NCBI GenBank assembly: GCA_934636265.1
Contig: CAKUAD010000002.1
Span: 1 to 64,000, forward strand
Source of the DNA: an uncultured Flavobacterium sp.
GTDB taxonomy: Bacteria; Bacteroidota; Bacteroidia; Flavobacteriales; Flavobacteriaceae
Direction: 5' to 3'
Length of the DNA: 64,000 bases
Position numbers and translations under genes: made by a program. Numbering within the stretch: position 1 is the first letter of the stretch; each line of letters opens with the position of its first letter. A model generated the notes under the pieces. The model was not told where the DNA came from, made no database searches, and saw only the letters and a program-made list of their open reading frames with translations. Positions 50,893 through 57,640 of the stretch are shown piece after piece.

Positions 50893-52071
50893 TTATTTGA
50901 ATGCTGCAAATCCGGTAATGTCCATGCCGGTAATCAGCAGGTGGATGTCGTGGGTTCCCTCGTACGTAATCACCGATTCGAGGTTCATCATGTGGCGCAT
51001 GATCGAATATTCGCCGGTGATTCCCATTCCGCCCAGGATTTGCCGGGCTTCGCGGGCAATTTCAATCGCCATGTTGACGTTGTTTCGCTTGGCCATCGAG
51101 ATTTGTGCCGTTGTGGCCTTTCCTTCATTTCGCAAAACGCCCAGACGCCAGGTGAGGAGTTGCGCCTTGGTGATTTCAGTAATCATCTCGGCCAGTTTCT
51201 TTTGCTGAAGCTGTGTTGCACCGATTGGTTTGTCAAACTGGATGCGCTCTTTTGAGTAACGCAACGCCGTGTCGTAACAATCCATCGCCGCACCAATCGC
51301 TCCCCATGCAATTCCGTAACGCGCTGAATCCAGACAGCCCAGCGGCGCCCCCAATCCTGATTTATTGGGCAGCAGGTTCTCTTTTGGAACTTTTACGTTG
51401 TCAAAAATAAGTTCGCCTGTAGCCGATGCGCGCAGTGACCATTTGTTGTGTGTTTCAGGCGTGGTAAAACCTTCCATGCCGCGCTCCACGATAAGTCCGT
51501 GAATCCGGCCTTCTTCGTTCTTGGCCCACACCACAGCAATTTGTGCAAACGGTGCGTTTGAAATCCACATTTTGGCGCCGTTCAAAAGATAGTGGTCGCC
51601 CATATCCTTAAAGTTGGTCACCATTCCGCCAGGGTTTGAACCAAAGTCAGGTTCGGTCAGGCCAAAGCAGCCCATCCACTCGCCCGAGGCCAGTTTGGGC
51701 AGGTATTTTTTGCGTTGTTCCTCGTTTCCGTACTTCCATATCGGATACATTACCAGCGACGATTGCACCGATGCGGTTGAACGCACGCCCGAGTCGCCGC
51801 GCTCAATTTCCTGCATGATCAGTCCGTAGGAAATCTGATCCAACCCGGCGCCGCCGTATTCTTCAGGAATGTAAGGTCCAAAAGCTCCAATATCAGCCAG
51901 ACCTTTGATGATTTGGTTGGGAAACTCGGCGCGTTGGGCATAGTCTTCAATAATGGGCGAAACTTCGCGCTTTACCCATTCGCGGGCCGCATCGCGAACC
52001 AGTTTGTGCTCATCGGTCAGTAATTCGTCAACCTGATAATAGTCAGGCGCCTGGAACAAATCGGGTTTCAT
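50893..52071 (-). CDS. acyl-CoA dehydrogenase, glutaryl-CoA dehydrogenase-like
   Basis: The 392-residue flavoenzyme has the acyl-CoA dehydrogenase fold: CFGLTEPDFGSNPGGM and WISNAP bind FAD, and the catalytic Glu lies in VITYEGTHDIHLL near the C-terminus. The RSTASVQSSLVMYPI and SARYGIAWGAIGAA segments are those of glutaryl-CoA dehydrogenases, which oxidise and decarboxylate glutaryl-CoA in lysine/tryptophan breakdown. Close relatives act on other acyl-CoAs, so substrate is inference. TACATTTG lies 49 nt upstream. Confidence 0.88.
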   Translation of the reverse strand: MKPDLFQAPDYYQVDELLTDEHKLVRDAAREWVKREVSPIIEDYAQRAEFPNQIIKGLADIGAFGPYIPEEYGGAGLDQISYGLIMQEIERGDSGVRSTASVQSSLVMYPIWKYGNEEQRKKYLPKLASGEWMGCFGLTEPDFGSNPGGMVTNFKDMGDHYLLNGAKMWISNAPFAQIAVVWAKNEEGRIHGLIVERGMEGFTTPETHNKWSLRASATGELIFDNVKVPKENLLPNKSGLGAPLGCLDSARYGIAWGAIGAAMDCYDTALRYSKERIQFDKPIGATQLQQKKLAEMITEITKAQLLTWRLGVLRNEGKATTAQISMAKRNNVNMAIEIAREARQILGGMGITGEYSIMRHMMNLESVITYEGTHDIHLLITGMDITGFAAFK

Positions 52072-52120
52072 ATCGTATTATTTTAGGACGTCGCCGCCCG
52101 GATGATTATCAATTTCGTTG

Positions 52121-52128
52121 CAAATGTA
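52121..52128 (-). promoter_or_regulatory. -7 box of the acyl-CoA dehydrogenase gene
   Basis: TACATTTG on the minus strand, 49 nt before the ATG at 52071. Confidence 0.4.
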
Positions 52129-52261
52129 GGAGTAAAAACTGGAAGTTTGAAAGCCAAATCGCAATCCGGGATTTTTTGGGACTTTTGGCTTTCGCCGATG
52201 GCACTCAACAAAAAGAAACCTGGCCGTAACAAAACGTGATGTCGGTCGTTTGCGTTTTTTT

Positions 52262-52269
52262 TACCTTTG
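52262..52269 (+). promoter_or_regulatory. -7 box of the gene at 52287
   Basis: TACCTTTG, 17 nt before the ATG at 52287; it overlaps the longer in-frame ORF start at 52236, arguing against that start. Confidence 0.45.
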
Positions 52270-52286
52270 ATTTAAATCTGACTCTT

Positions 52287-53753
52287 ATGCGTTACCTGCT
52301 TTTTTTGGTTGCGATGCTGGTACAAACCTCACTCGTGGCCCAATTCCGCGTGAAAATTGTTGACGCCGCAACCGGTGAGGCCGTTCCGTACGCCAACATC
52401 AATGTGGCAGATTCCGAGAACATGATCTCTAACGCCGACGGGTATTTCAACATTCCCGCCACTTTCGATAAAGATGAAACACCGGTAACCATCAGCTATT
52501 TGGGCTATGAACCAAAACGAACAACGGTAGCCAATCTGCGCAGCGATAATGTGGTTCGTCTGGTGGTTGCGCAATACGAAATTGAAGCGGTCGAAACCAC
52601 GCGTCCGGAGCCCAATGCCCTGATGGCCGAGGTCCGCAAGGCATTAAAAGAGAACTATCGTCCGCAGAAAAACGTCAAAAACCGGATTTTTTACCGCAAG
52701 GTGGGCGCGTATATGCCCAAGCAGATCGAGTTTGAGTTCACCAAGTCAACAGGCTTTTCCAAAAAGGCGCTCGCGGACGCCAATAAAGAAATCTCGACGA
52801 TTATTGACAAAGCCATTAAGCCCGGCCATAAGGATTATGTAGATGTTTTGGCCGACCAATTCAAAGGCGGCGGTCCGAGCAAGCTTTCGGTCATCAAGGG
52901 GGTACGATTTCAGGATGAACGCTTTTCTACCGACACTGACGAAATGGGCAAATCTTTCGTTAACATCATCCTCAAACACTTGGATTCCACCAAGTACTAC
53001 CGCGTAAAGAGCGGGCTTTTTGGATCAAGGGATACCATCTCGCTGCGCAAGGATTTTACGAATAAAAAAAAGCCAAAATCTGATGCCATTACTAAGCTTA
53101 AATCAAACCTGGATGTTTTTCATTATGAAAATACCCCGACCAATCCAAAAGAGTTTGAGTTTATACACGACTATGAAATTTACAAGTACACCTATGAGGG
53201 GGCCGCTTTTACGGCAGCTGGCGAGTTAGTCTACATCATCAAGTTTGCCCCCAATAAACGCCGGGCCTTATATTCCGGTAAAATGTATGTGTCCGCGGCC
53301 GATTTTGGTTTGGTGCGCATCGACTACAACCTGATGCCGGGCAAAAAGGTTGAAGGCATGAATCTAAAACTTATTCTGGGTGTCAAGTTTGCCCAAAACG
53401 TTTCAAAAGGAACGCTTTTGTACGCCCGCGAACCCGGAGATCCTTACCATTTGCAGTATGCCTCGGTAGAATCGGGCAGTTACCTGTACATCAACCGTCC
53501 GGTAAAGTTTATTGAGTTAACTGATGACGAGCGCGACGTGGTGGCCTTTGACTTTAAGATTGAGGGCGATTCCTATGAAAAAGTCGAGTTGCTTAATATG
53601 TCGCAGGAGGATTTGTCGGCGGCCGGTTATGCCGATGCCCGCGAAGCAGACTTCAAATACGTCGACATTAAACGATACGACCCTAACATCTGGAAGGAGT
53701 ATTCAGCCATAGAGCCAGTGGAGGAGATGAAAAGGTTGCAAATCGTTGATTAA
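52287..53753 (+). CDS. secreted/periplasmic protein with carboxypeptidase-regulatory-like domain
   Basis: The 488-residue protein starts with a signal peptide (about 1-19, ending LVAQ). An N-terminal carboxypeptidase-regulatory-like beta sandwich (about 20-100) follows: DAATGEAVPYANINV, ISNADGYFNIP, ISYLGYEPKR. The remaining 380 residues have no domain I can name with confidence; they are rich in short strands (YEGAAFTAAGELVYIIKF, SAADFGLVRIDYNLM) and may be related to the soluble part of DUF5686 proteins. No sorting domain and no barrel end are seen. It is a single gene with its own -7 box. Confidence 0.78.
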   Translation: MRYLLFLVAMLVQTSLVAQFRVKIVDAATGEAVPYANINVADSENMISNADGYFNIPATFDKDETPVTISYLGYEPKRTTVANLRSDNVVRLVVAQYEIEAVETTRPEPNALMAEVRKALKENYRPQKNVKNRIFYRKVGAYMPKQIEFEFTKSTGFSKKALADANKEISTIIDKAIKPGHKDYVDVLADQFKGGGPSKLSVIKGVRFQDERFSTDTDEMGKSFVNIILKHLDSTKYYRVKSGLFGSRDTISLRKDFTNKKKPKSDAITKLKSNLDVFHYENTPTNPKEFEFIHDYEIYKYTYEGAAFTAAGELVYIIKFAPNKRRALYSGKMYVSAADFGLVRIDYNLMPGKKVEGMNLKLILGVKFAQNVSKGTLLYAREPGDPYHLQYASVESGSYLYINRPVKFIELTDDERDVVAFDFKIEGDSYEKVELLNMSQEDLSAAGYADAREADFKYVDIKRYDPNIWKEYSAIEPVEEMKRLQIVD

Positions 53754-53865
53754 TGGTCCTGTTTAATAAGCCTTGTTAGTTCCGGATTTTCGCAGCGTTC
53801 CCGTCAATTTTTGCTGGGACACTGCATCTTGGGTTGGCGGAGGTCACCATTTGGTCGCCGAAAAG

Positions 53866-54006
53866 TTTAACAATTACGGCAGAAAATCCGTAACGCGATG
53901 TCGATTTTTTTTTGTGGGAATCAATCCCATTCCCCCTTCCCATTCAAGGGCAACCTACCAATTTTCCGGCACATAACGTTGCGTAAAAACTGCCGAAATT
54001 GTTAAA
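53866..54006 (+). repeat. dispersed TIR repeat, best-preserved inverted ends
   Basis: The left end TTTAACAATTACGGCAG (53866-53882) and right end CTGCCGAAATTGTTAAA (53990-54006) are inverted copies matching at 16 of 17 positions. The similarity continues inward for another 10-15 bases. The core has GCGATGTCG, T9GTGGGAA and CCCCCTTCCC. It lies between convergent genes (52287 + and 54084 -). It is the clearest evidence that the family is a palindromic unit of about 140 bp. Confidence 0.8.
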
Positions 54007-54083
54007 GTTAGAGTTTTTTTCACGCGCTCATGCCATCACCGTTGGATATGCGTTGAAAGCGATTTTACATTTCTTATTCAGAT

Positions 54084-54794
54084 CTAGACCTTGAGGTAGA
54101 AATTTTTTACCAATTCCCCGAATTCAGCGGTATACTGATGCCGTTCAATTTCGATGGCGATTTCGTTTACGGGAACCTCATTCAGGAAATTGCGAGAAAA
54201 AGCCAGCAGCGATCGTTTTACCGCCGCGGTTGGCGTGCCTTTTACGTGGGTGATTTTTTGCGGGTAAAGGCCATTTTCCATCGCCAGGCGGATAAAGCCG
54301 TCTTCTTCCTTAATGGGAATAATGACTGCAAAAATGCCTTGTTCCGACAACAAAACCGATGCGGCCTCGCACAAATCTGAAAAAGGAAGCGATTGATTTT
54401 GCCTTGCCGTATCGCGCGATTCGCTGGATGACGGCACTGTTTCACTGTAAAAAGGCGGATTGGAAACGATCAGATCATATTCCTCGTCTTCCAGATCGTC
54501 CATATAGGCGTCCAATGAGGCGTGATAACAAAAAAGCCGGTCGTTCCACGGCGATTGTTCAAAGTTTTCGGTGGCTTGTTCGTGCGCCGACGCATCGATT
54601 TCCAGCGCATCGATTTGCGGCGCATCACATCTTTGGGCCATCATCAGTGCGATAAGTCCGGTTCCGGCGCCAATGTCGAGAATGGAATGCGGCTTGTGAT
54701 CGACGGGTGTCCAGGCTCCAAGCAAAACACCGTCAGTGCCTACTTTCATGGCGGTTTTATCTTGTTGGATGATGAATTGTTTGAACTTGAACAT
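54084..54794 (-). CDS. trmN6: tRNA1(Val) (adenine-N6)-methyltransferase-like
   Basis: The 236-residue SAM-dependent methyltransferase has SILDIGAGTGLIALMMAQR (motif I), IDALEIDASAHEQA and the N6-adenine signature DLIVSNPPFYS. That places it with TrmN6/YfiC, which makes m6A37 in tRNA1-Val, a function taken by homology. It lies 223 bp downstream of rimM on the same strand, with a flavo-1-like element between, so it may have separate expression. No -7 box is obvious. Confidence 0.88.
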   Translation of the reverse strand: MFKFKQFIIQQDKTAMKVGTDGVLLGAWTPVDHKPHSILDIGAGTGLIALMMAQRCDAPQIDALEIDASAHEQATENFEQSPWNDRLFCYHASLDAYMDDLEDEEYDLIVSNPPFYSETVPSSSESRDTARQNQSLPFSDLCEAASVLLSEQGIFAVIIPIKEEDGFIRLAMENGLYPQKITHVKGTPTAAVKRSLLAFSRNFLNEVPVNEIAIEIERHQYTAEFGELVKNFYLKV

Positions 54795-54882
54795 GAAAGG
54801 GGTTTGATCGTAAACTTGTGATATGCCACTGCCAACTTTATCCCGGTCGTCGATGGGTTTTATTAACCCGTTAAGGAGATGC

Positions 54883-54984
54883 CTAGCCCCGATTGCAGCG
54901 GAAATCCTTTTGCCGGCGGTTTTTTAAATTGAGGATTTGGTTGCCAGGCAAAAGATTGCAGCGAAAAGCGGGATAAAGCTCCTG
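54883..54984 (+). ncRNA. flavo-1-like structured element (copy 3)
   Basis: It has AGCCCCGATTGCAGCGGAAA, CCTTTTGCC...GGCAAAAG (inner stem around a variable 30-nt region), ATTGCAGCGAAAAGCGGG and a closing AGCTCCT. The order and conserved words equal those of the copy at 36583. As written it is antisense to the rimM/trmN6 transcript, so the minus-strand form could act as an intercistronic structure. The family name is from memory. Confidence 0.55.
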
Positions 54985-55017
54985 AAAAAAAATCGGCAAT
55001 ATTACTCCCGACCGCAT

Positions 55018-55542
55018 TTAGAGGTACATTTCTACCAATCCCTCAGGCAAATCCATCACCACGGTTTTGTTTTCGCGGTCTACTTTTACCAGGAATTGGT
55101 CGATCATGGGAATGAGCAGTTCGGTTTCGCCGCGCATTACTTCAAACAATGGCTGCGCCGATGAATCATTGACCGACACGATGCGGCCGATAACACCCAG
55201 GCGAAGGTCTTCTATGTTAAACCCGATGACTTCGTGGTAATAAAACTTGTCGCCTTCCAGTTTGGGTAGCGCCGATAGCGGCAGATACAGGTCGGCGCCA
55301 ATGATTTCGTCGGCATCGTCCTCGTTGTTCACGTCCTCAAACCTGACGCGAAGCATGTCGTTTTTATGAGGCGTTGCATGCGAAATAAAAAATGGAATCA
55401 GATTGTTGCCCAAGTCGACAAAAACTGATTCCATTTCATAATATAATTCGGGTTCGTCGGTGTCCAGATACAACAGGACCTCACCCTTAAAGCTAAACTT
55501 TTTTGCAACCTTGCCCAAGTAGAAGCAGTCCTCCTTTTTCAC
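55018..55542 (-). CDS. rimM: 16S rRNA processing protein RimM
   Basis: The 174-residue factor matures the 30S subunit head with S19. It begins with the RimM N-domain KEDCFYLGKVAKKFSFKGEVLLYLDTD, and has a PRC-barrel-like C-domain (about 100-170; YYHEVIGFNIED, IPMIDQFLVKVD, MDLPEGLVEMYL). It starts 11 bp after rpsP, its usual partner. trmD, often next in other bacteria, is not here. Confidence 0.95.
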   Translation of the reverse strand: MKKEDCFYLGKVAKKFSFKGEVLLYLDTDEPELYYEMESVFVDLGNNLIPFFISHATPHKNDMLRVRFEDVNNEDDADEIIGADLYLPLSALPKLEGDKFYYHEVIGFNIEDLRLGVIGRIVSVNDSSAQPLFEVMRGETELLIPMIDQFLVKVDRENKTVVMDLPEGLVEMYL

Positions 55543-55553
55543 GGGCGGGCAAA

Positions 55554-56132
55554 TTAAGCCTGAGCTTCTTCGTTTCCTTCCTCGGCGGCAGGAGCTTGAG
55601 CTTCAGCGTCTGCAACAGCCTCTTCAGTCGATGCCTCGGCAGCAGCTTCTTCAGCCTTGGCAGCGGCAATCAGGTCGGCTTCGGCCTGTTTTGCGGCAGC
55701 AATACGGCTTTCGTTAACAGCTTGTTCAGCTTTCAGGGCAGCAGCCTTGATTTCAGCTTTTGACTTGGCCAATCCTTCTGACTTCGCGGTTACTTTTCCG
55801 GCTTTCTCTTCCAGCCATTTTGCCAATTTCTCGTCGGCTTGTTCTTGCGTCAAAGCACCTTTTTTAACGCCTCCGTCCAAGTGGTGCTTCAAAAGAGCGC
55901 CTTTGTACGACAGGATGGCACGGGCAGTGTCGGTTGGCTGAGCCCCGTTGTGCAACCATTGGACGGCGGCATCCAGGTTCAAATCAATCGTGGCAGGGTT
56001 AGTGTTTGGATTGTAAGTACCCAGTTTTTCAAGGTATTTACCATCGCGTTTTGAGCGGGCGTCGGCCGCAACAACCCAGTAAAAAGGCTTTCCTTTTTTA
56101 CCGTGTCTCTGAAGTCTAATTTTTACAGACAT
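55554..56132 (-). CDS. rpsP: 30S ribosomal protein S16 with long acidic/alanine-rich tail
   Basis: Residues 1-80 are standard S16 (MSVKIRLQRHGKKGKPFYWVV, DARSKRDGKYLEKLGTYNPN, DAAVQWLHNGAQPTD). The remaining 110 residues are a Lys-Ala-Glu rich, likely helical extension (KAEIKAAALKAEQAVNESR, then an Ala/Glu-rich end). S16 in E. coli is about 82 residues; long tails are, as I recall, a Bacteroidetes feature. It heads the rpsP-rimM operon, with TATCTTTG 49 nt upstream. Confidence 0.96.
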   Translation of the reverse strand: MSVKIRLQRHGKKGKPFYWVVAADARSKRDGKYLEKLGTYNPNTNPATIDLNLDAAVQWLHNGAQPTDTARAILSYKGALLKHHLDGGVKKGALTQEQADEKLAKWLEEKAGKVTAKSEGLAKSKAEIKAAALKAEQAVNESRIAAAKQAEADLIAAAKAEEAAAEASTEEAVADAEAQAPAAEEGNEEAQA

Positions 56133-56181
56133 AATCCAGTGATTAAATTTTGGGGTACTCGACCCCGGTTAATTAAGGGCG

Positions 56182-56189
56182 CAAAGATA
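56182..56189 (-). promoter_or_regulatory. -7 box of rpsP-rimM
   Basis: TATCTTTG on the minus strand, 49 nt before the rpsP ATG; a TTG is present at a 15-nt spacing. Confidence 0.5.
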
Positions 56190-56270
56190 CGGGTTTTAAT
56201 GAAACAAGCTAATTATTTTTTTAAATCCGACTGTTTTCTTATAAGCTGCGGCTGCCTAACCCTCTGAATA

Positions 56271-56408
56271 TTTAACAATTCCGGCAGTAAATCTGTAATG
56301 ATGTATTATTTTTTTTTGTAGGGATAAACCCCATGTTCCCCTACCCATGGCACAAAGTTATCCAAAATCCCGCATCCCAAGCTGCAGAAATTCTACCGCA
56401 AAAGTTAA
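56271..56408 (+). repeat. dispersed TIR repeat, rpsP-upstream copy
   Basis: The left end is TTTAACAATTCCGGCAG (56271-56287). The core ATGATGT, T9GTAGGGATAAACCCC, TTCCCCTACCC, GGCACAAAGTTA agrees closely with the 7997 array. The right end is CTGCAGAAATTCTACCGCAAAAGTTAA written in two parts (CTGCAGAAATTCTACCGC, AAAAGTTAA). It lies between the divergent rpsP and lipoprotein genes. Confidence 0.75.
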
Positions 56409-56409
56409 T

Positions 56410-56520
56410 ACTCTCTTGGTTGTGTGTGGATTTTCTCGAACGCCATTAACTTGGTTGCGGCTTTCCATACTAAAATAAGCGGTCCGCTCTACTTAGTTTG
56501 GCGGTTTCCAACAAGAGAGT
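56410..56520. repeat. imperfect palindromic element next to the rpsP-upstream repeat
   Basis: ACTCTCTTG (56410-56418) and CAAGAGAGT (56512-56520) are perfect inverted ends. Inside, ACTAAAATAAGCGG and CCGCTCTACTTAGT form a second hairpin (11 of 14 pairs) around 56470-56498. The element is about 111 bp and unrelated in sequence to the TIR family. No other copy is seen in this window. Confidence 0.5.
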
Positions 56521-56584
56521 GGATTTTTTTGTGTGGGTTGACGCATTTTTTCCATAACCATCCGTTATAATTCACCTAAAAACC

Positions 56585-56592
56585 TATTTTTG
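56585..56592 (+). promoter_or_regulatory. -7 box of the small lipoprotein gene
   Basis: TATTTTTG, 20 nt before the ATG at 56613. Confidence 0.45.
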
Positions 56593-56612
56593 TACAGATT
56601 AAAATACTACTG

Positions 56613-57098
56613 ATGAAAAAGATTATTGCCTCAATTCTTTTGATCGTTGTCGCGGCGGCAATGCCATCGTGTACAGAAGAAATCACCCGCAACAGCCCGG
56701 CGCTCGAAGGGATGAAAGACGATGTCCGCTGGAGGGCCCGCGCGTCTGAAGCTACCGTTGCAGAAAACGGTACGCTTACCATCGTAGGCCTTACGCAATT
56801 TGAAACCCTTACCCTTACGGTGCCATCGGCCGCACCCGGCACTTATACTTTTGGCGACAGCGATATTTACACTGCAGCCTATCGTTACGAGCGCGACGGA
56901 CAAGTCCTTTATTACACAACCGGTACCGAGATGGGCGACGGACAGCTTATCGTAGAGGAATACGACACTGAAAAGCTTACTATTTCGGGAACGTTTCGCT
57001 TTAACGCCATCAATGCCAATAACAATCCGTTGGGCGGTGAAATCGTGAATTACCAGTACGGACGATTTTACAAAGTTCCGGTCATTCCGGCTCCATAA
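56613..57098 (+). CDS. small lipoprotein, DUF6252-like
   Basis: The 161-residue protein has a lipoprotein signal (VVAAAMPSC, Cys at 20) and a single beta-rich domain. Its pattern (VRWRARASEATVAENGTLTI, FETLTLTVPSAAPGTYTFGD, KLTISGTFRFNAIN) resembles the DUF6252 family of Bacteroidetes lipoproteins. The residues after the Cys (TEEITRN) include two Glu, so surface export is possible. Function is unknown. It stands alone between its own promoter and terminator. Confidence 0.75.
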   Translation: MKKIIASILLIVVAAAMPSCTEEITRNSPALEGMKDDVRWRARASEATVAENGTLTIVGLTQFETLTLTVPSAAPGTYTFGDSDIYTAAYRYERDGQVLYYTTGTEMGDGQLIVEEYDTEKLTISGTFRFNAINANNNPLGGEIVNYQYGRFYKVPVIPAP

Positions 57099-57102
57099 GC
57101 AA

Positions 57103-57128
57103 ATCCGCCTTTTGGGCGGTTTTTTTTT
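57103..57128 (+). terminator. terminator after the small lipoprotein gene
   Basis: CCGCC (57105-57109) and GGCGG (57115-57119) around a T-rich loop, then nine T residues. Confidence 0.8.
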
Positions 57129-57130
57129 GC

Positions 57131-57161
57131 TTGATTTTTACTATAGGTTTTCCTATTTTTG
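57131..57161 (+). promoter_or_regulatory. promoter of the RRM protein gene
   Basis: TTG at 57131-57133, a 20-nt spacer, TATTTTTG at 57154-57161; ATG 17 nt downstream at 57179. Confidence 0.55.
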
Positions 57162-57178
57162 GGAAACACACTTCCCAC

Positions 57179-57532
57179 ATGGTTATCGTAGTGCAAAATA
57201 TCCCGCCGCGGATGGGTCCGTTGCGCGTGCGTTCAGTTTTTGAAAAGTTCGGCGATGTCCGCAGCATACAGTTGTTGGTCGATCCGTTAACCCGCGGACG
57301 CATGGCCTATCTTGACATGCCCGATGAAAATCAAGCGCTTGCGGCGATTCAGAATCTGGATGGTCATACGGTAAACGGCGCCATTCTCAAGGTGTCAAGA
57401 CAGGTTCCAAGGCCGGAAATCGAAACGCATAATATTTTTAACCGTGGCGGATCTCGCGGCGGATTTGAAATGGGAGCCCGTGGCGGCGGTGCGCGCGGAT
57501 ACCGTGGCGGAAGTCGCGGCAGCGGGTTCTGA
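57179..57532 (+). CDS. RNA-binding protein: one RRM domain with Gly/Arg-rich tail
   Basis: The 117-residue protein has one RRM (about 1-78): RNP2-like VIVVQNIPP, RNP1-like GRMAYLDMP, VRSVFEKFGDVRSIQLLVD. The tail of about 30 residues has RGG-type repeats (RGGSRGG, ARGGGARGYRGGSRGSGF). Such small RRM proteins bind single-stranded RNA and are common in Bacteroidetes, which generally lack Hfq-type regulation; targets are unknown. RNP1 lacks the usual aromatic pair (K/R-G-F-G/A-F-V), with only Tyr present. The start at 57179 follows the promoter; a longer in-frame ORF from 57131 overlaps it. Confidence 0.85.
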   Translation: MVIVVQNIPPRMGPLRVRSVFEKFGDVRSIQLLVDPLTRGRMAYLDMPDENQALAAIQNLDGHTVNGAILKVSRQVPRPEIETHNIFNRGGSRGGFEMGARGGGARGYRGGSRGSGF

Positions 57533-57581
57533 TTCTGGCCGATTGTTGATAACTTACGCAAAGGCTTAGTTACAAATCAAC

Positions 57582-57589
57582 TATTTTTG
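57582..57589 (+). promoter_or_regulatory. candidate -7 box of dnaE
   Basis: TATTTTTG, 51 nt before the dnaE ATG; no TTG at the usual spacing. Confidence 0.35.
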
Positions 57590-57640
57590 AGCAATTCCCG
57601 ATCGTACTGATTCAGGCGGTCAAACATTTCATTTTCAGTT

